A stretch of 64,000 bases of DNA from Iodidimonas nitroreducens (GTDB taxonomy: Bacteria > Pseudomonadota > Alphaproteobacteria > Sphingomonadales > Rhodothalassiaceae), in the NCBI RefSeq assembly GCF_008579165.1, contig NZ_BKCN01000004.1; one strand, 5' to 3'. Each line of letters begins with the position of its first letter. The stretch's first letter is position 1. The notes under the pieces are model-generated. The model was not told the origin of the DNA. It searched no databases and was given only the letters and a program-made list of their open reading frames with translations. Shown here piece after piece: positions 50,969-59,876 of this stretch. The position numbers and the translations under genes were made by a program.

Positions 50969-51694
50969 TTATCGATATTCAGGATTTTCAAAATCAAATC
51001 GGCTTCCGGCTTCCCATTCCGAGCGCTGATTTCCATGCGCGGGAATGCCGCCCATATCTTTCAGGATGCGGGCCATATGAATCAGGTTCCAAGTCATAAA
51101 GGTGGTGTTGCGATTGGTGAAATCATTGCTCGGCCCGCTTGATCCTTCATCGAGATAGGATGGCCCGGGGCCCGCCTCGCCAATCCAGCCAGCATCGGCC
51201 TGTGGCGGGATAACATAGCCAAGATGTTGCAAACTATAAAGAATATTCATGGCGCAATGCTTGATGCCATCTTCATTGCCGGTGATGATGCAGCCACCCG
51301 TTCGGCCATAATAGGCATATTGCCCGGCTTCGTTCAATTCCCCGGAAAAGCCATATAGCCGCTCAATCGTTTGGGCGCAGACGCTTGATTTATCGCCAAG
51401 CCAGATGGGGGAGCCAATGACCAGAATATCGGCGGCCATGACCTTTTTCTGGATCTTGGGCCAATCATCATGATCAAAGCCATGCTCGGTCATATCGGGA
51501 TAAACCCCGGGGGCAATGCGATGATCAACAGGGCGAATGACTTCGGTTTTGATCCCCTGCTTTTCCATGATCTTTCGCGACACGTCAATCAGCCCTTCGG
51601 TGTGCGATTGTTTGGGGGAGGGCTTCAAAGTACAGTTGAGGAAAAGCGCCGAAAGATCGGAATAATCACGGTTTTGGGCGGATTGTTCTGTCAC
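50969..51694 (-). CDS. Flavodoxin-like NAD(P)H-dependent oxidoreductase
   Basis: A 241-residue flavodoxin-fold protein: SALFLNCTLKPSPKQSHT (phosphate loop), ADILVIGSPIWLGDKSSV (flavin-binding turn) and YYGRTGGCIITGNEDG are typical of the NADPH-dependent FMN reductase family. GTG 51694 is used because AAAAAGGAG precedes it by 6 bases; a farther ATG is less likely. Substrate unknown (quinone, iron or aromatic reductase activities are common in the family). Next to the IS remnant. Confidence 0.83.
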   Translation of the reverse strand: MTEQSAQNRDYSDLSALFLNCTLKPSPKQSHTEGLIDVSRKIMEKQGIKTEVIRPVDHRIAPGVYPDMTEHGFDHDDWPKIQKKVMAADILVIGSPIWLGDKSSVCAQTIERLYGFSGELNEAGQYAYYGRTGGCIITGNEDGIKHCAMNILYSLQHLGYVIPPQADAGWIGEAGPGPSYLDEGSSGPSNDFTNRNTTFMTWNLIHMARILKDMGGIPAHGNQRSEWEAGSRFDFENPEYR

Positions 51695-51780
51695 GGATAT
51701 CTCCTTTTTGATTGGAATATCTAGGGTCTTGGCCCTATATAAATGCTGCTTATCCCAAATTGTTCCCATTTTAAGCTGTT

Positions 51781-52284
51781 TTATTCAAGGCCATGGTCTT
51801 TTTTTGGGATCAGGACCGAGCGTTCAAAGCTGCAAACGATGGTGCCATGCTGGTTTTTGCCCAATGTGCGGACCGTTATAATCCCCTGACCCGGGCGGGA
51901 TTTGGACTCGCGCACGTTCAGCACTTCGCTTTCGGCATAAAGGGTATCGCCCACGAAAACCGGCGCGGTCATCTGAATCTCTTTCCAGCCAAGATTGGCA
52001 ATGGCTTTTTGAGAGACATCAGAAACGCTCATCCCCAAAAGCAGGGAAACGGTGAAGGATGATACCACAAGGGGGCGGCCAAATTCGCTGTGCTTGGCAT
52101 ATTCCGCATCAAAATGCAGGGGATGGGTGTTCATGGTGAGCAGGGAAAACCATGTATTATCGCTTTCCGTGATGGTGCGGCCCGGCCGATGTTCATAGAT
52201 ATCGCCCACTTTAAATTCATCAAACCATCGCCCGAAACTTTCGCGATAACGATTTTGCCCCATATCTTCATGCCGTTGCACCAT
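51781..52284 (-). CDS. MaoC-like hot-dog dehydratase
   Basis: A 167-residue MaoC-family hydratase/dehydratase. The block FDEFKVGDIYEHRPGRTITE starts the fold, and NTHPLHFDAEYAKHSEFGRPLV carries the catalytic Asp-His region of the hydratase-2 motif. ATG 52284 follows AGAAAGG. It is divergent from a CoA transferase, with which it probably functions in acyl-CoA breakdown. The true substrate is unknown. Confidence 0.85.
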   Translation of the reverse strand: MVQRHEDMGQNRYRESFGRWFDEFKVGDIYEHRPGRTITESDNTWFSLLTMNTHPLHFDAEYAKHSEFGRPLVVSSFTVSLLLGMSVSDVSQKAIANLGWKEIQMTAPVFVGDTLYAESEVLNVRESKSRPGQGIITVRTLGKNQHGTIVCSFERSVLIPKKDHGLE

Positions 52285-52448
52285 GATATCTGCCTTTCTG
52301 CTGATCGATACCCCAAGACTAGGACTATTGCTGCGGTGCGGCAAGCTTGCGCTTTCGGGGGCCATCACACACTGGCCAAAAGCCGGGTGATAGTGCGATA
52401 GTTTGCCGGCCGCTATGGGCCTTGATGCTGAAAAGAATGGGATGATCG

Positions 52449-53657
52449 ATGACGGGTGCATTATCAAATCTGCGGGTGCTGGATCTTTCGCGGGTGCTGG
52501 CAGGCCCCTGGGCCGGGCAGATTCTGGGGGATCTGGGAGCGGATGTGATCAAGGTGGAACGGCCCATTACCGGCGATGATACCCGAAGCTGGGGGCCGCC
52601 CTATTTAAAGGACAAGGATGGCAAGGATCGCGAGGCGGCCTATTATCTGGGGGCCAATCGCAATAAACGATCCATCTGTGTTGATCTGGCGCATCCTGAT
52701 GGGCAGGCGATCATCCGCAATCTGGTGGCAAAAAGCGATATTCTGATCGAAAATTACAAGCTCGGGAATCTGGCGCGCTTTGGCCTGGATTATGAAAGCC
52801 TGTCGGCCATCAATCCGGGGCTTGTTTATTGCTCGATCACGGGCTTTGGGCAAAGCGGGCCTTATGCTGATCAGGCGGGCTATGATTTTATCGTGCAGGG
52901 CCTATCGGGATTGATGAGCGTGACCGGCAAACCCGATGGCCCGCCTACCAAGGTGGGGGCGGCGGTGGCGGATCTCACCACGGCCATGTATGGGGTGATC
53001 GGCATTCTGGCGGCGCTTAGGCATCGGGATCAGACGGGCGAGGGCCAGCATGTGGATATGGCGCTTTTTGATACCCAGATGGGTTGGCTGGCCAATCAGA
53101 ATATGAATTATCTGATCGGCGGAGAAAGCCCCAAGCGGATCGGCAATGCCCATCTCAATATCGTGCCTTATCAGGATTTTGAAACCAGCGATGGCTATAT
53201 CATCGTCTGTGTTGGCAATGATCGCCAGTTCAAGCGTTTTTGCGATGCTCTTGGTGCCCCAGAACTGGCGCGCAATCCAAGCTTTGAAACCAATGATCTC
53301 AGGGTACGCCATCGGGATCTTCTGGTGCCCCAACTGGCCGAGATCATCCGGCGTGAAAGCACCGAGCATTGGCTTTCCAAGCTTTTGGCGGTGAATGTGC
53401 CCCATGGCCCGATCAATAGCATTGCCCAGGCTTTTGCCGATCCACAGGCCAGGTTCCGCCAGATGCGGGTGGATATGGCCCATCCCTTGGGGGTGGATGT
53501 GCCCACTGTTGCCTGCCCCATCCATTTATCGAAAACACCGGTCAGCTATCGCCTGCCTCCGCCTTTGTTGGGGGCGGATAGCGATGCGATTTTGGAAGAA
53601 ATCGGGATTGATGAGGCGGCCCGGGCGTCCCTGCGGGAAAAAGGGGCGATTGGCTGA
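52449..53657 (+). CDS. Class III (CaiB/BaiF family) CoA-transferase
   Basis: A 402-residue family III CoA transferase. Typical features are LRVLDLSRVLAGPWAGQILGDLGADVIKVE at the N-terminus (quoted in parts: RVLAGPWAGQ, DLGADVIKVE), RNKRSICVDL, IENYKLGNLARFGLDYE, and the catalytic aspartate in GAAVADLTTAMYG. It moves CoA between carboxylic acids. It is followed by an SDR and faces the MaoC gene, suggesting an acyl-CoA or branched-acid pathway. Confidence 0.9.
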   Translation: MTGALSNLRVLDLSRVLAGPWAGQILGDLGADVIKVERPITGDDTRSWGPPYLKDKDGKDREAAYYLGANRNKRSICVDLAHPDGQAIIRNLVAKSDILIENYKLGNLARFGLDYESLSAINPGLVYCSITGFGQSGPYADQAGYDFIVQGLSGLMSVTGKPDGPPTKVGAAVADLTTAMYGVIGILAALRHRDQTGEGQHVDMALFDTQMGWLANQNMNYLIGGESPKRIGNAHLNIVPYQDFETSDGYIIVCVGNDRQFKRFCDALGAPELARNPSFETNDLRVRHRDLLVPQLAEIIRRESTEHWLSKLLAVNVPHGPINSIAQAFADPQARFRQMRVDMAHPLGVDVPTVACPIHLSKTPVSYRLPPPLLGADSDAILEEIGIDEAARASLREKGAIG

Positions 53658-53718
53658 GGGTGCGACGAAAATCTGTGGAAAGACCATCAGAAATGATCAG
53701 CGGAATAGGACAAATAGG

Positions 53719-54525
53719 ATGAAATTCGATCATCAGATCGTGTGGATCACCGGGGCTTCATCAGGCATTGGGGAAGCTTTGGCGAAGGTATTGGCCAAAC
53801 GCGGCGCGCGGCTGATTTTATCGGCCCGGCGCGAGGCTGAGTTGAAGCGCGTGCGTGATGAGATCATGGCGGCCGGCACCAAGGCTGATGCTCTGTTCAT
53901 TTTGCCCTTTGATGCTTTGGATGAAGCGGCCCTCGATGATGTGGTGGCACAAGCCGTGGCGGCTTTTGGCCATCTTGATATGCTGATCAATAATGCCGGG
54001 ATCAGCCAGCGATCCCTCGCCATCGAGACCGATATGGCGGTTTATCGCGCGGTGATGGAGCTGGATTTTTTCGCGCCCGTGGCGCTTACCAAAAAGCTGC
54101 TGCCGATTTTTATCCGGCAGGGCCATGGGCATATCGCGGTCACCGCTTCGGTGGCGGGCAAGATCGGGGCGCAATTACGCACGGGCTATTGTGCCGCAAA
54201 ACACGCAGTGATGGGCTTTTTCGATGCTTTGCGGGCGGAAGTGGCCAGCCACAATATCAAGGTAACGACCATCGTGCCCGGCTTCATCAATACCAATATA
54301 TCGAAATTTGCCCTGAAGGGCGATGGATCAGCCCATGGACGGCAAACCGCATCCATTGCGGGCGGGATGGATGCCATGGCCGCCGCCGAGGTGATCGCGC
54401 GGGGATTTGAACGCGGATTGCCGGAAATCGCCGTGGGGCAGGGGCGCGAGATGAAAGCCCTGTGGCTCAAGCGCCTGGCCCCGCGCGCGGTCTTTGCCTT
54501 ATCGGCCAAAATGCGCGCGGAATAG
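53719..54525 (+). CDS. Short-chain dehydrogenase/reductase
   Basis: Classical SDR of 268 residues with VWITGASSGIGEALAK (coenzyme loop), NNAGISQRS and the active-site YCAAKHAVMG (Tyr-x-x-x-Lys). ATG 53719 follows an AGGA box at 53707-53710. The LxxRA...AE ending and a basic C-terminus are common in DHRS7-like enzymes. Specificity unknown. The 33-bp tandem repeat begins 20 bases after its stop. Confidence 0.88.
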   Translation: MKFDHQIVWITGASSGIGEALAKVLAKRGARLILSARREAELKRVRDEIMAAGTKADALFILPFDALDEAALDDVVAQAVAAFGHLDMLINNAGISQRSLAIETDMAVYRAVMELDFFAPVALTKKLLPIFIRQGHGHIAVTASVAGKIGAQLRTGYCAAKHAVMGFFDALRAEVASHNIKVTTIVPGFINTNISKFALKGDGSAHGRQTASIAGGMDAMAAAEVIARGFERGLPEIAVGQGREMKALWLKRLAPRAVFALSAKMRAE

Positions 54526-54545
54526 GCATATCAGATAGACGCAAG

Positions 54546-54700
54546 GGCACCGCTCTAAGCGCGGCGCCTTATGTGTTGGGCGCGCGCCTTCAGCGCGGCG
54601 TCTCATTTGTTGGGCACCGCTCTTAGCGCGGCGTCTCATTTGTTGGGCACCGCTCTTAGCGCGGCGTCTCATTTGTTGGGCACCGCTCTTAGCGCGGCGC
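54546..54700. repeat. 33-bp tandem repeat with hairpin potential
   Basis: About four and two-thirds copies: 54546-54578 (diverged), 54579-54612 (34 bp, diverged), 54613-54645 and 54646-54678 (identical), and 54679-54700 (partial). The unit contains GCACCGC...GCGGCGC arms that can form an imperfect stem with the loop TCTTAGC. It lies between the stops of two convergent SDR genes, and the last copy supplies the stop codon and final residues (MAPR) of the minus-strand gene. A minus-strand frame over it would encode AKSGAQQMRRR repeats but has no gene-like features. Confidence 0.9.
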
Positions 54701-55446
54701 CATGCGCAAAGCCCCATCGAGGCGGATGGTTTCGCCATTCAGCATGGGATTAAGGATAATCTGTTCAGCCAGCAAAGCATATTCCGAAGGATCGCCCAAA
54801 CGATGGGGATGGGGTACGGATCGGCCAAGGCTTTCCCTCGCCTCTTCAGGAAGGCCCATCAAAAGCGGGGTTAAAAACAGCCCCGGCGCAATGGTCATAC
54901 AGCGGATCTGCTTATCGGCCAGATCGCGCGCCACCGGCAGGGTCATCCCCGCAATGCCCCCTTTCGATGCTGCATAGGCCACCTGCCCAATCTGCCCATC
55001 AAAAGCCGCGATAGAGGCGGTATTGATGATCAGCCCGCGTTCTTCGCCCACCATATCAGCCGCAAGCATTTTTGCCGCCGCCAAGCGCAGGCAATTGAAG
55101 CTGCCGATCAGATTGACCTCGATCACCTTTTTAAACAGATTAAGGGGATGCGGCTCGCCCCGGCCCACAGTTTTGGCCGCCGCGCCAATCCCGGCGCAAT
55201 TGATCAGAACCCGCGCCACACCATGGGCCTTTTCCGCTTCATCCAAAGCATGCGCCACCGATTGTTCATCGGTCACATCCACCGGATAAAATTGGCCGCC
55301 GATGCTTTTGGCCAGGGCGCTGCCCTTGTCGCCATCACGATCAAAAATGGCGATCTTTGCGCCGGCTTGGGCAAGCCTTTGGGCGGTTGCCCCCCAAGCC
55401 CCGATGCGCCGCCCGTGATGATGATGGCTGTGTTTTCGATTTGCAT
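54689..55446 (-). CDS. 3-hydroxyacyl-CoA dehydrogenase, SDR (HSD10-like) type (frameshift)
   Basis: SDR resembling type II 3-hydroxyacyl-CoA dehydrogenase/HSD17B10. It has AIIITGGASGLGGATAQRL (after correction), INCAGIG, the catalytic VAYAASKGGIAGM and the diagnostic tail TIAPGLFLTPLL ... NPMLNGETIRLDGALRMAPR. The break is in the C6 run at about 55388-55393 (should be seven), giving 252 residues. Start ATG 55446. It fits the fatty/branched acyl-CoA set made by the MaoC and CoA-transferase genes nearby. Confidence 0.88.
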
Positions 55447-55545
55447 GGCTGTGGTCCCTGTTGGTTGGCTGTTTTTCATTGAATGCCACGCCCCGGGATC
55501 GGGATCAAGCAGGCTCATAAAAGCCACGCCAGCCTTGCCGGTTTT

Positions 55546-56492
55546 TCAGCTTTTTCTCTCAGTTTTCTGGGCTTTTCGAGCCATGCTGAAACTTGATCCG
55601 ATGATCAGCGCCGCGCCCAAAGCCGTCCAGATATCGGGGCTTTCACCAAAAAAGATATAGCCTGCCGCCGCCGCTGAGATCAAACGCACATATTCAAAGG
55701 GCGCGACAAAGCTGGCATCGGCGGTCTGATAAGCGCGAATGAAGGCGCTTTGTGAGGCCAGCCCCACCAGCCCAAAGTGAGCAGCAAGGCCCATTGTTGC
55801 GCATCAAGATCAACCCAGAACCAGGCAGCCGGAATGGCAAGGGAGGTCACCACCAGCACATTGCCATAAAAAATGATGGTATTGGGATGATCGCTGGCCG
55901 CCAGCTGTTTGACCAGAATAACCCCTACCGCCATCGTAAAGGCCACCCCCAAAGCCGCAAGGGCGGCCATGCCTTCGCCCGCGGCCAAAGCCACGCCTGC
56001 AGGGTTGAGCATGACCAAAACCCCCATGAAGCCAATCAATGTGGCCATAGTGCGATGCAGTTCCAGCCTTTCCCCTAAAAAGAAAAGCGCCAAAACGGCA
56101 ATGAACAAAGGTTTGGAAAAGGAAATGGCGGTGACATAAGCCAAAGGCAGGCGGGTGAGCACCCAAAAGCCAACCACATTCACAATCACCAAGGTGGCCG
56201 CCCGGGCCAGCAAAAGGCCGGGCCGTCCGGGATGAAAAACCGCTCGTTTCTGTCGAAGCATGAAAGGCAGGATGGCCAGCACCAGAAAAACCGATCGAAC
56301 CGTTGCCATTTGCGAAACGGGGATCGATTGCCCCATATATTTGACCATCGCCCCCATGGTGGTCACGAGCAGGGACGCCGTCAGCATCCAGCAGATCGCC
56401 CGAACTTTGTCAGGCAAAAGATTAAAGCGTTCCACAGATGTTGCAGGTTTCAAAGGGGGGGTGCGGGCTTTCAGACTGTTGCGGGGTTTCAC
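55546..56492 (-). CDS. EamA-family (DMT superfamily) transporter (frameshift)
   Basis: Ten-segment drug/metabolite transporter with two EamA repeats, about 315 residues when corrected. It begins with ICWMLTASLLVTTMGAMVKY, and AFTMAVGVILVKQL opens the second half. A missing G near 55776 (C run on the + strand) joins LLLTLGLVGLASQ to the C-terminal AYQTADASFVAPFEYVRLI. Substrate unknown. GTG 56492 is taken as start. Confidence 0.85.
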
Positions 56493-56728
56493 GATGTGGA
56501 TTGTCCATCGGATGTCGTGTTTATTCCTGTCAAAAAAAGGTCAGCACTGTAAAGCCCTTCCCAAAAAATGAGGAAAAGGATCCCGGTTCCCGCAGCGCCC
56601 CAGCAGGGGATCAGGGCAAAACACATCCCAGACCGATCACGTGGCCAATCTCTGCTTCATGCCCTCTTTCAGGCCCCAGTCTAATCGCTTGAAGCTTTAA
56701 TGGGCCGACGCTTTAATGGGCTGCAACC

Positions 56729-57124
56729 TCAATGCGATGTAGTGTCAGGGCCCACATCAGCGCCCCACATTTTTTCCAGATTGTAAAAGCTGCGCACATC
56801 AGGGCGGAACAGATGCACAATCACATCGCCCGCATCGATCAGAACCCAATCTGCTTGCGCCAGTCCTTCCACGCGCACGCGGCCCTGTCCATTATCGCGC
56901 AAGGTGCGCATCACATGTTCGGCCAAAGCGGCCACCTGACGGCCAGAGCGACCATTGGCGATCACCATATGATCGGCAATGCTGGATTTGCCCGAAAGCG
57001 GGATTGATACGATCTCTTCCGCTTTATGTTCATCGAGCGTGCTGAGAACCATGTCCAGAAGATCGTCGGGCTTTGCCGCAACGGCCTTGGATGTGACGCC
57101 GGGCGTCGGTTCGATGGCGTGCAA
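56729..57124 (-). CDS. rsfS: Ribosomal silencing factor RsfS
   Basis: A 131-residue RsfS/Iojap protein: it binds uL14 and blocks subunit joining. Conserved parts are LSTLDEHKAEEIVSIPLSGKSS, DHMVIANGRSGRQVAALA, and the end ADWVLIDAGDVIVHLFRPDVRSFYNLEKMW (e.g. DAGDVIVHLF, FYNLEKMW). Downstream of nadD by 3 bases, the usual bacterial order. Confidence 0.95.
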   Translation of the reverse strand: MHAIEPTPGVTSKAVAAKPDDLLDMVLSTLDEHKAEEIVSIPLSGKSSIADHMVIANGRSGRQVAALAEHVMRTLRDNGQGRVRVEGLAQADWVLIDAGDVIVHLFRPDVRSFYNLEKMWGADVGPDTTSH

Positions 57125-57127
57125 ACT

Positions 57128-57817
57128 TTACTCCTTTGAATTCATTGCAACGGAAAACGGCGAAGACGCAGGCTGCGCTTCACGGATTTCGGTGGCAGAT
57201 GCCGGATGTCTGCGCAGGGGAAGGAAAATCCATGCCGGTGTCTTTGCTGTTGCAATGGACTTCAAGGCTCCTTCATTCAATCGGCCTCGACGGTATCGGC
57301 TGGCGACTTTCCCCGTCAGACAATTCCTAGAATAATGTTCGCGATCAAAAATCGCAAGTGGCATCCGCCCCATAATCTCGGTCCACTGCCGCCAGCGCGG
57401 AAACTGTTGCAGATTATCCGCACCCATCAGCCACAAAAAATGGCTGTGGGGCAAAAGCCTTTGCAGGCTTTGGATGCTATCGATGCTGTATCTTGTGCCC
57501 AGGTGGTGTTCGATATCGGTCACATGAAGATGGGGATGGCGGCCGATGATCGCCCGGGCGCTGGCCATGCGCTTGTCCAAAGACGCCATGCCATCGGTGC
57601 TTTTCAAAGGATTTTGCGGCGAAACCAGCCACCAGATATCATCCAGTCCCAAACGTTTAAGGGCGTGAAGGCTGATATGCAGATGGCCTTCATGGGCGGG
57701 ATTGAACGATCCCCCAAGCAGGCCGATTTTTCGCCCGCGCCAGCGCGCGGCCCCGGTCAATGGCGGAAAGGCAGGGGGGCGGGGCGGGCTTGATCGCAGC
57801 CCCTCAAGAGACATCAT
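57128..57817 (-). CDS. nadD: Nicotinate-nucleotide adenylyltransferase
   Basis: A 229-residue NaMN adenylyltransferase of NAD synthesis. It shows KIGLLGGSFNPAHEGHLHIS (nucleotidyl-transfer HxGH as HEGH), WWLVSPQNPLK and LMGADNLQQFPRWRQW. The start ATG 57817 overlaps the obgE stop by 14 bases; longer upstream frames run inside obgE. In many relatives proBA lie between obgE and nadD; here they are absent. Confidence 0.94.
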   Translation of the reverse strand: MMSLEGLRSSPPRPPAFPPLTGAARWRGRKIGLLGGSFNPAHEGHLHISLHALKRLGLDDIWWLVSPQNPLKSTDGMASLDKRMASARAIIGRHPHLHVTDIEHHLGTRYSIDSIQSLQRLLPHSHFLWLMGADNLQQFPRWRQWTEIMGRMPLAIFDREHYSRNCLTGKVASRYRRGRLNEGALKSIATAKTPAWIFLPLRRHPASATEIREAQPASSPFSVAMNSKE

Positions 57818-58946
57818 CCGTCCCCAAGGGCGACCAGCTTTGCCCTTGATCATCCGAGATTTGATCCGGCACCGTTTTGGTTTTAAGGCTTGATGCCGTG
57901 GGGGCGTCAAGAGAAGGATCGCGCGATGGCGGTGCGGTGAGTTCATTTTCAATGCCGCGCGCCGCATCGATATAGCCCAGCACCTGCGAGAGCAGGGCGC
58001 TGACGCCTTCGCCACTGGCACTGGATAAAAATGCCACCAGCTTTTGCGCCTCGGCCATCAAAGCCGCATGGATTTCTTCGCGGATTTCCGGGATCAGGGC
58101 ATCGCATTTGCTTAAGGCCACGATCTCGGGCTTTTCGGCCAGCCCATGGCCATAGGCTTCAAGCTCGGCCCGCACGGTGGCATAATCGGCAGCCACATCA
58201 TCGCTGGTGGCATCCACCAGATGCACCAGCACGCCGCAGCGTTCCACATGGCCCAGAAAACGATCCCCAAGGCCCAGACCATCGCTGGCCCCTTCGATCA
58301 ATCCCGGAATATCGGCGAGCACGAACTCACGATCATTCAAGCCCACGACACCTAATTGCGGGGTGAGTGTGGTGAAGGGATAATCGGCAATTTTCGGCTT
58401 GGCCCGGGTGGTGGCGGCCAGAAAGGTGGATTTTCCCGCATTGGGCAGGCCCACAAGCCCGGCATCGGCCAAAAGCTTGAGTCGCAAAATAACATCGAGT
58501 TCTTCGGGCTCGCCGCCTTTGGTAATCCGGCGGGGAGCCTGATTGGTGGAGGATTTGAAATGGGTATTGCCAAGCCCCCCCTGGCCGCCCCGCGCCAATT
58601 GGATGCGATCACCCGGTGAGAGCAGATCGGCAATCATGAATTCCCCATCGCCATCATAGACCTGCGTGCCCACCGGCACCTGCAGAATGATATCCTTGCC
58701 CGAAGCGCCGGTCATATTGCGGCCCATGCCATGCTGGCCGCGCCCTGCTTTGATATGGGGCTGATAGCGATAATCGATCAGGGTATTGAGGCCTTCCACG
58801 GCTTCGAGGATGACATGGCCACCGCGTCCGCCATCGCCGCCATCAGGGCCCCCAAATTCAACGAACTTTTCGCGACGGAATGACATGCAGCCATGCCCGC
58901 CCGCACCCGAAAGCACATGAATTTTGACCTGATCGAGAAATTTCAT
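57804..58946 (-). CDS. obgE: GTPase ObgE/CgtA
   Basis: Essential ribosome-associated GTPase, 380 residues. The glycine-rich Obg fold (GAGGHGCMSFRREKFVEFGG, GRGGHV) is followed by the G domain: GLPNAGKST, FTTLTPQLG, DIPGLIEGA and SKCD. The start at 58946 is MKFLDQVKIHV. A terminator separates it from rpmA-rplU upstream. Confidence 0.97.
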   Translation of the reverse strand: MKFLDQVKIHVLSGAGGHGCMSFRREKFVEFGGPDGGDGGRGGHVILEAVEGLNTLIDYRYQPHIKAGRGQHGMGRNMTGASGKDIILQVPVGTQVYDGDGEFMIADLLSPGDRIQLARGGQGGLGNTHFKSSTNQAPRRITKGGEPEELDVILRLKLLADAGLVGLPNAGKSTFLAATTRAKPKIADYPFTTLTPQLGVVGLNDREFVLADIPGLIEGASDGLGLGDRFLGHVERCGVLVHLVDATSDDVAADYATVRAELEAYGHGLAEKPEIVALSKCDALIPEIREEIHAALMAEAQKLVAFLSSASGEGVSALLSQVLGYIDAARGIENELTAPPSRDPSLDAPTASSLKTKTVPDQISDDQGQSWSPLGTDDVS

Positions 58947-58998
58947 CGCCTATATCTTCCAAGGAAATTGGCACAGATTGCGCCCTGTGCGGCAAACG

Positions 58999-59026
58999 AA
59001 AAAAGGGAATGGTATGCCATCCCCTT
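58999..59026 (-). terminator. Rho-independent terminator of rplU-rpmA
   Basis: On the minus strand: stem AAGGGGATGG / CCATTCCCTT (one G-T pair), 4-base loop CATA, and a TTTT tail. It lies 106 bases after the rpmA stop and before obgE. Confidence 0.85.
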
Positions 59027-59131
59027 CTTCCATAAGGTTTTATCGTCAGCGGCTTTTGCTGGCCCAGCTCTTTTTAACAGATCCGATGACAAGATCATGC
59101 CATCAGATAAAAAGGGCTGGCCGCAGCAGCC

Positions 59132-59392
59132 TTATGCCTGAGCAGAGGGCGCCACACTCACGGTTGTTTTGCCGCGAGTCTTGCGAAACACCACATTGCC
59201 TTCGATGATGGCGAAGATAGTGTAATCCTTGCCCAAACCAACGCCAGTGCCGGGATGCCATTTGGTGCCCCGCTGACGCACGATGATATTGCCGGGAACG
59301 ACAACTTCGCCGCCGAATTTCTTGACGCCAAGGCGCTTGCCAATGGTATCGCGACCGTTGCGGGAGGAACCGCCTGCCTTTTTATGTGCCAT
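59132..59392 (-). CDS. rpmA: 50S ribosomal protein L27
   Basis: An 86-residue bL27: MAHKKAGGSSRNGRD, then KRLGVKKFGGEVV and IIVRQRGTKWHPG, all standard. It lies 28 bases after rplU on the same strand. Confidence 0.98.
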   Translation of the reverse strand: MAHKKAGGSSRNGRDTIGKRLGVKKFGGEVVVPGNIIVRQRGTKWHPGTGVGLGKDYTIFAIIEGNVVFRKTRGKTTVSVAPSAQA

Positions 59393-59420
59393 CTCGTCTT
59401 ACTCCTTGATCACTTGCGCC

Positions 59421-59876
59421 TTATTCGGCCTTTTTGGGGGCTGCTTTTTTGGCGGCTGTCTTTTTTGCGGGGGCTTTTTTCACCGCTGCTTCTTTTGCAG
59501 GGGCTTCAGCCGGCGCATCTGCCTCGGCTTTTTTGGGGGCTGCTGCCTTTTTGGCGCTGCCGCTCTCATCGCCGATCGCGGTGATCCGCAATACGGTCAG
59601 ATCCTGACGATGGCCGCGCTTCCGCCGATAATTCTGGCGGCGCTTCTTTTTGAAAACGATGACCTTATCGCCACGGCCCTGCTCAATGATTTCAGCGGTC
59701 ACGCCCTTGCCCGCAAGGGTGGGGGTGCCAACTTCCAATTTATCGCCATCACCCAGCATCAAAACATGATCAAGGACAATGGTATCTCCGGCCGAGCCCT
59801 GAAGGCGTTCGATGATGACAACGTCACCAACCGACACCTTATATTGCTTGCCGCCGGTCTTTACGACTGCGAACAT
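59421..59876 (-). CDS. rplU: 50S ribosomal protein L21 with Lys/Ala-rich tail
   Basis: A 151-residue bL21. The family core is MFAVVKTGGKQYKVSVGD ... FKKKRRQNYRRKRGHRQ. After it comes a C-terminal extension of about 45 residues rich in Ala and Lys (KKAAAPKKAE, AAVKKAPAKKT), which is common in alphaproteobacterial L21. ATG 59876 is the family start; a longer frame upstream is unsupported. Confidence 0.97.
   Translation of the reverse strand: MFAVVKTGGKQYKVSVGDVVIIERLQGSAGDTIVLDHVLMLGDGDKLEVGTPTLAGKGVTAEIIEQGRGDKVIVFKKKRRQNYRRKRGHRQDLTVLRITAIGDESGSAKKAAAPKKAEADAPAEAPAKEAAVKKAPAKKTAAKKAAPKKAE

Noticed and set aside
54546..54700. Tandem 33-bp repeats as a CRISPR array
   Set aside because: The copies are directly adjacent with no spacers, the unit has no CRISPR-type palindrome at its ends, and there are no cas genes.
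54499..54738. A repeat-rich minus-strand frame encoding AKSGAQQMRRR units
   Set aside because: It exists only because the 33-bp unit is a multiple of three; it overlaps two real genes' ends and lacks a start signal.
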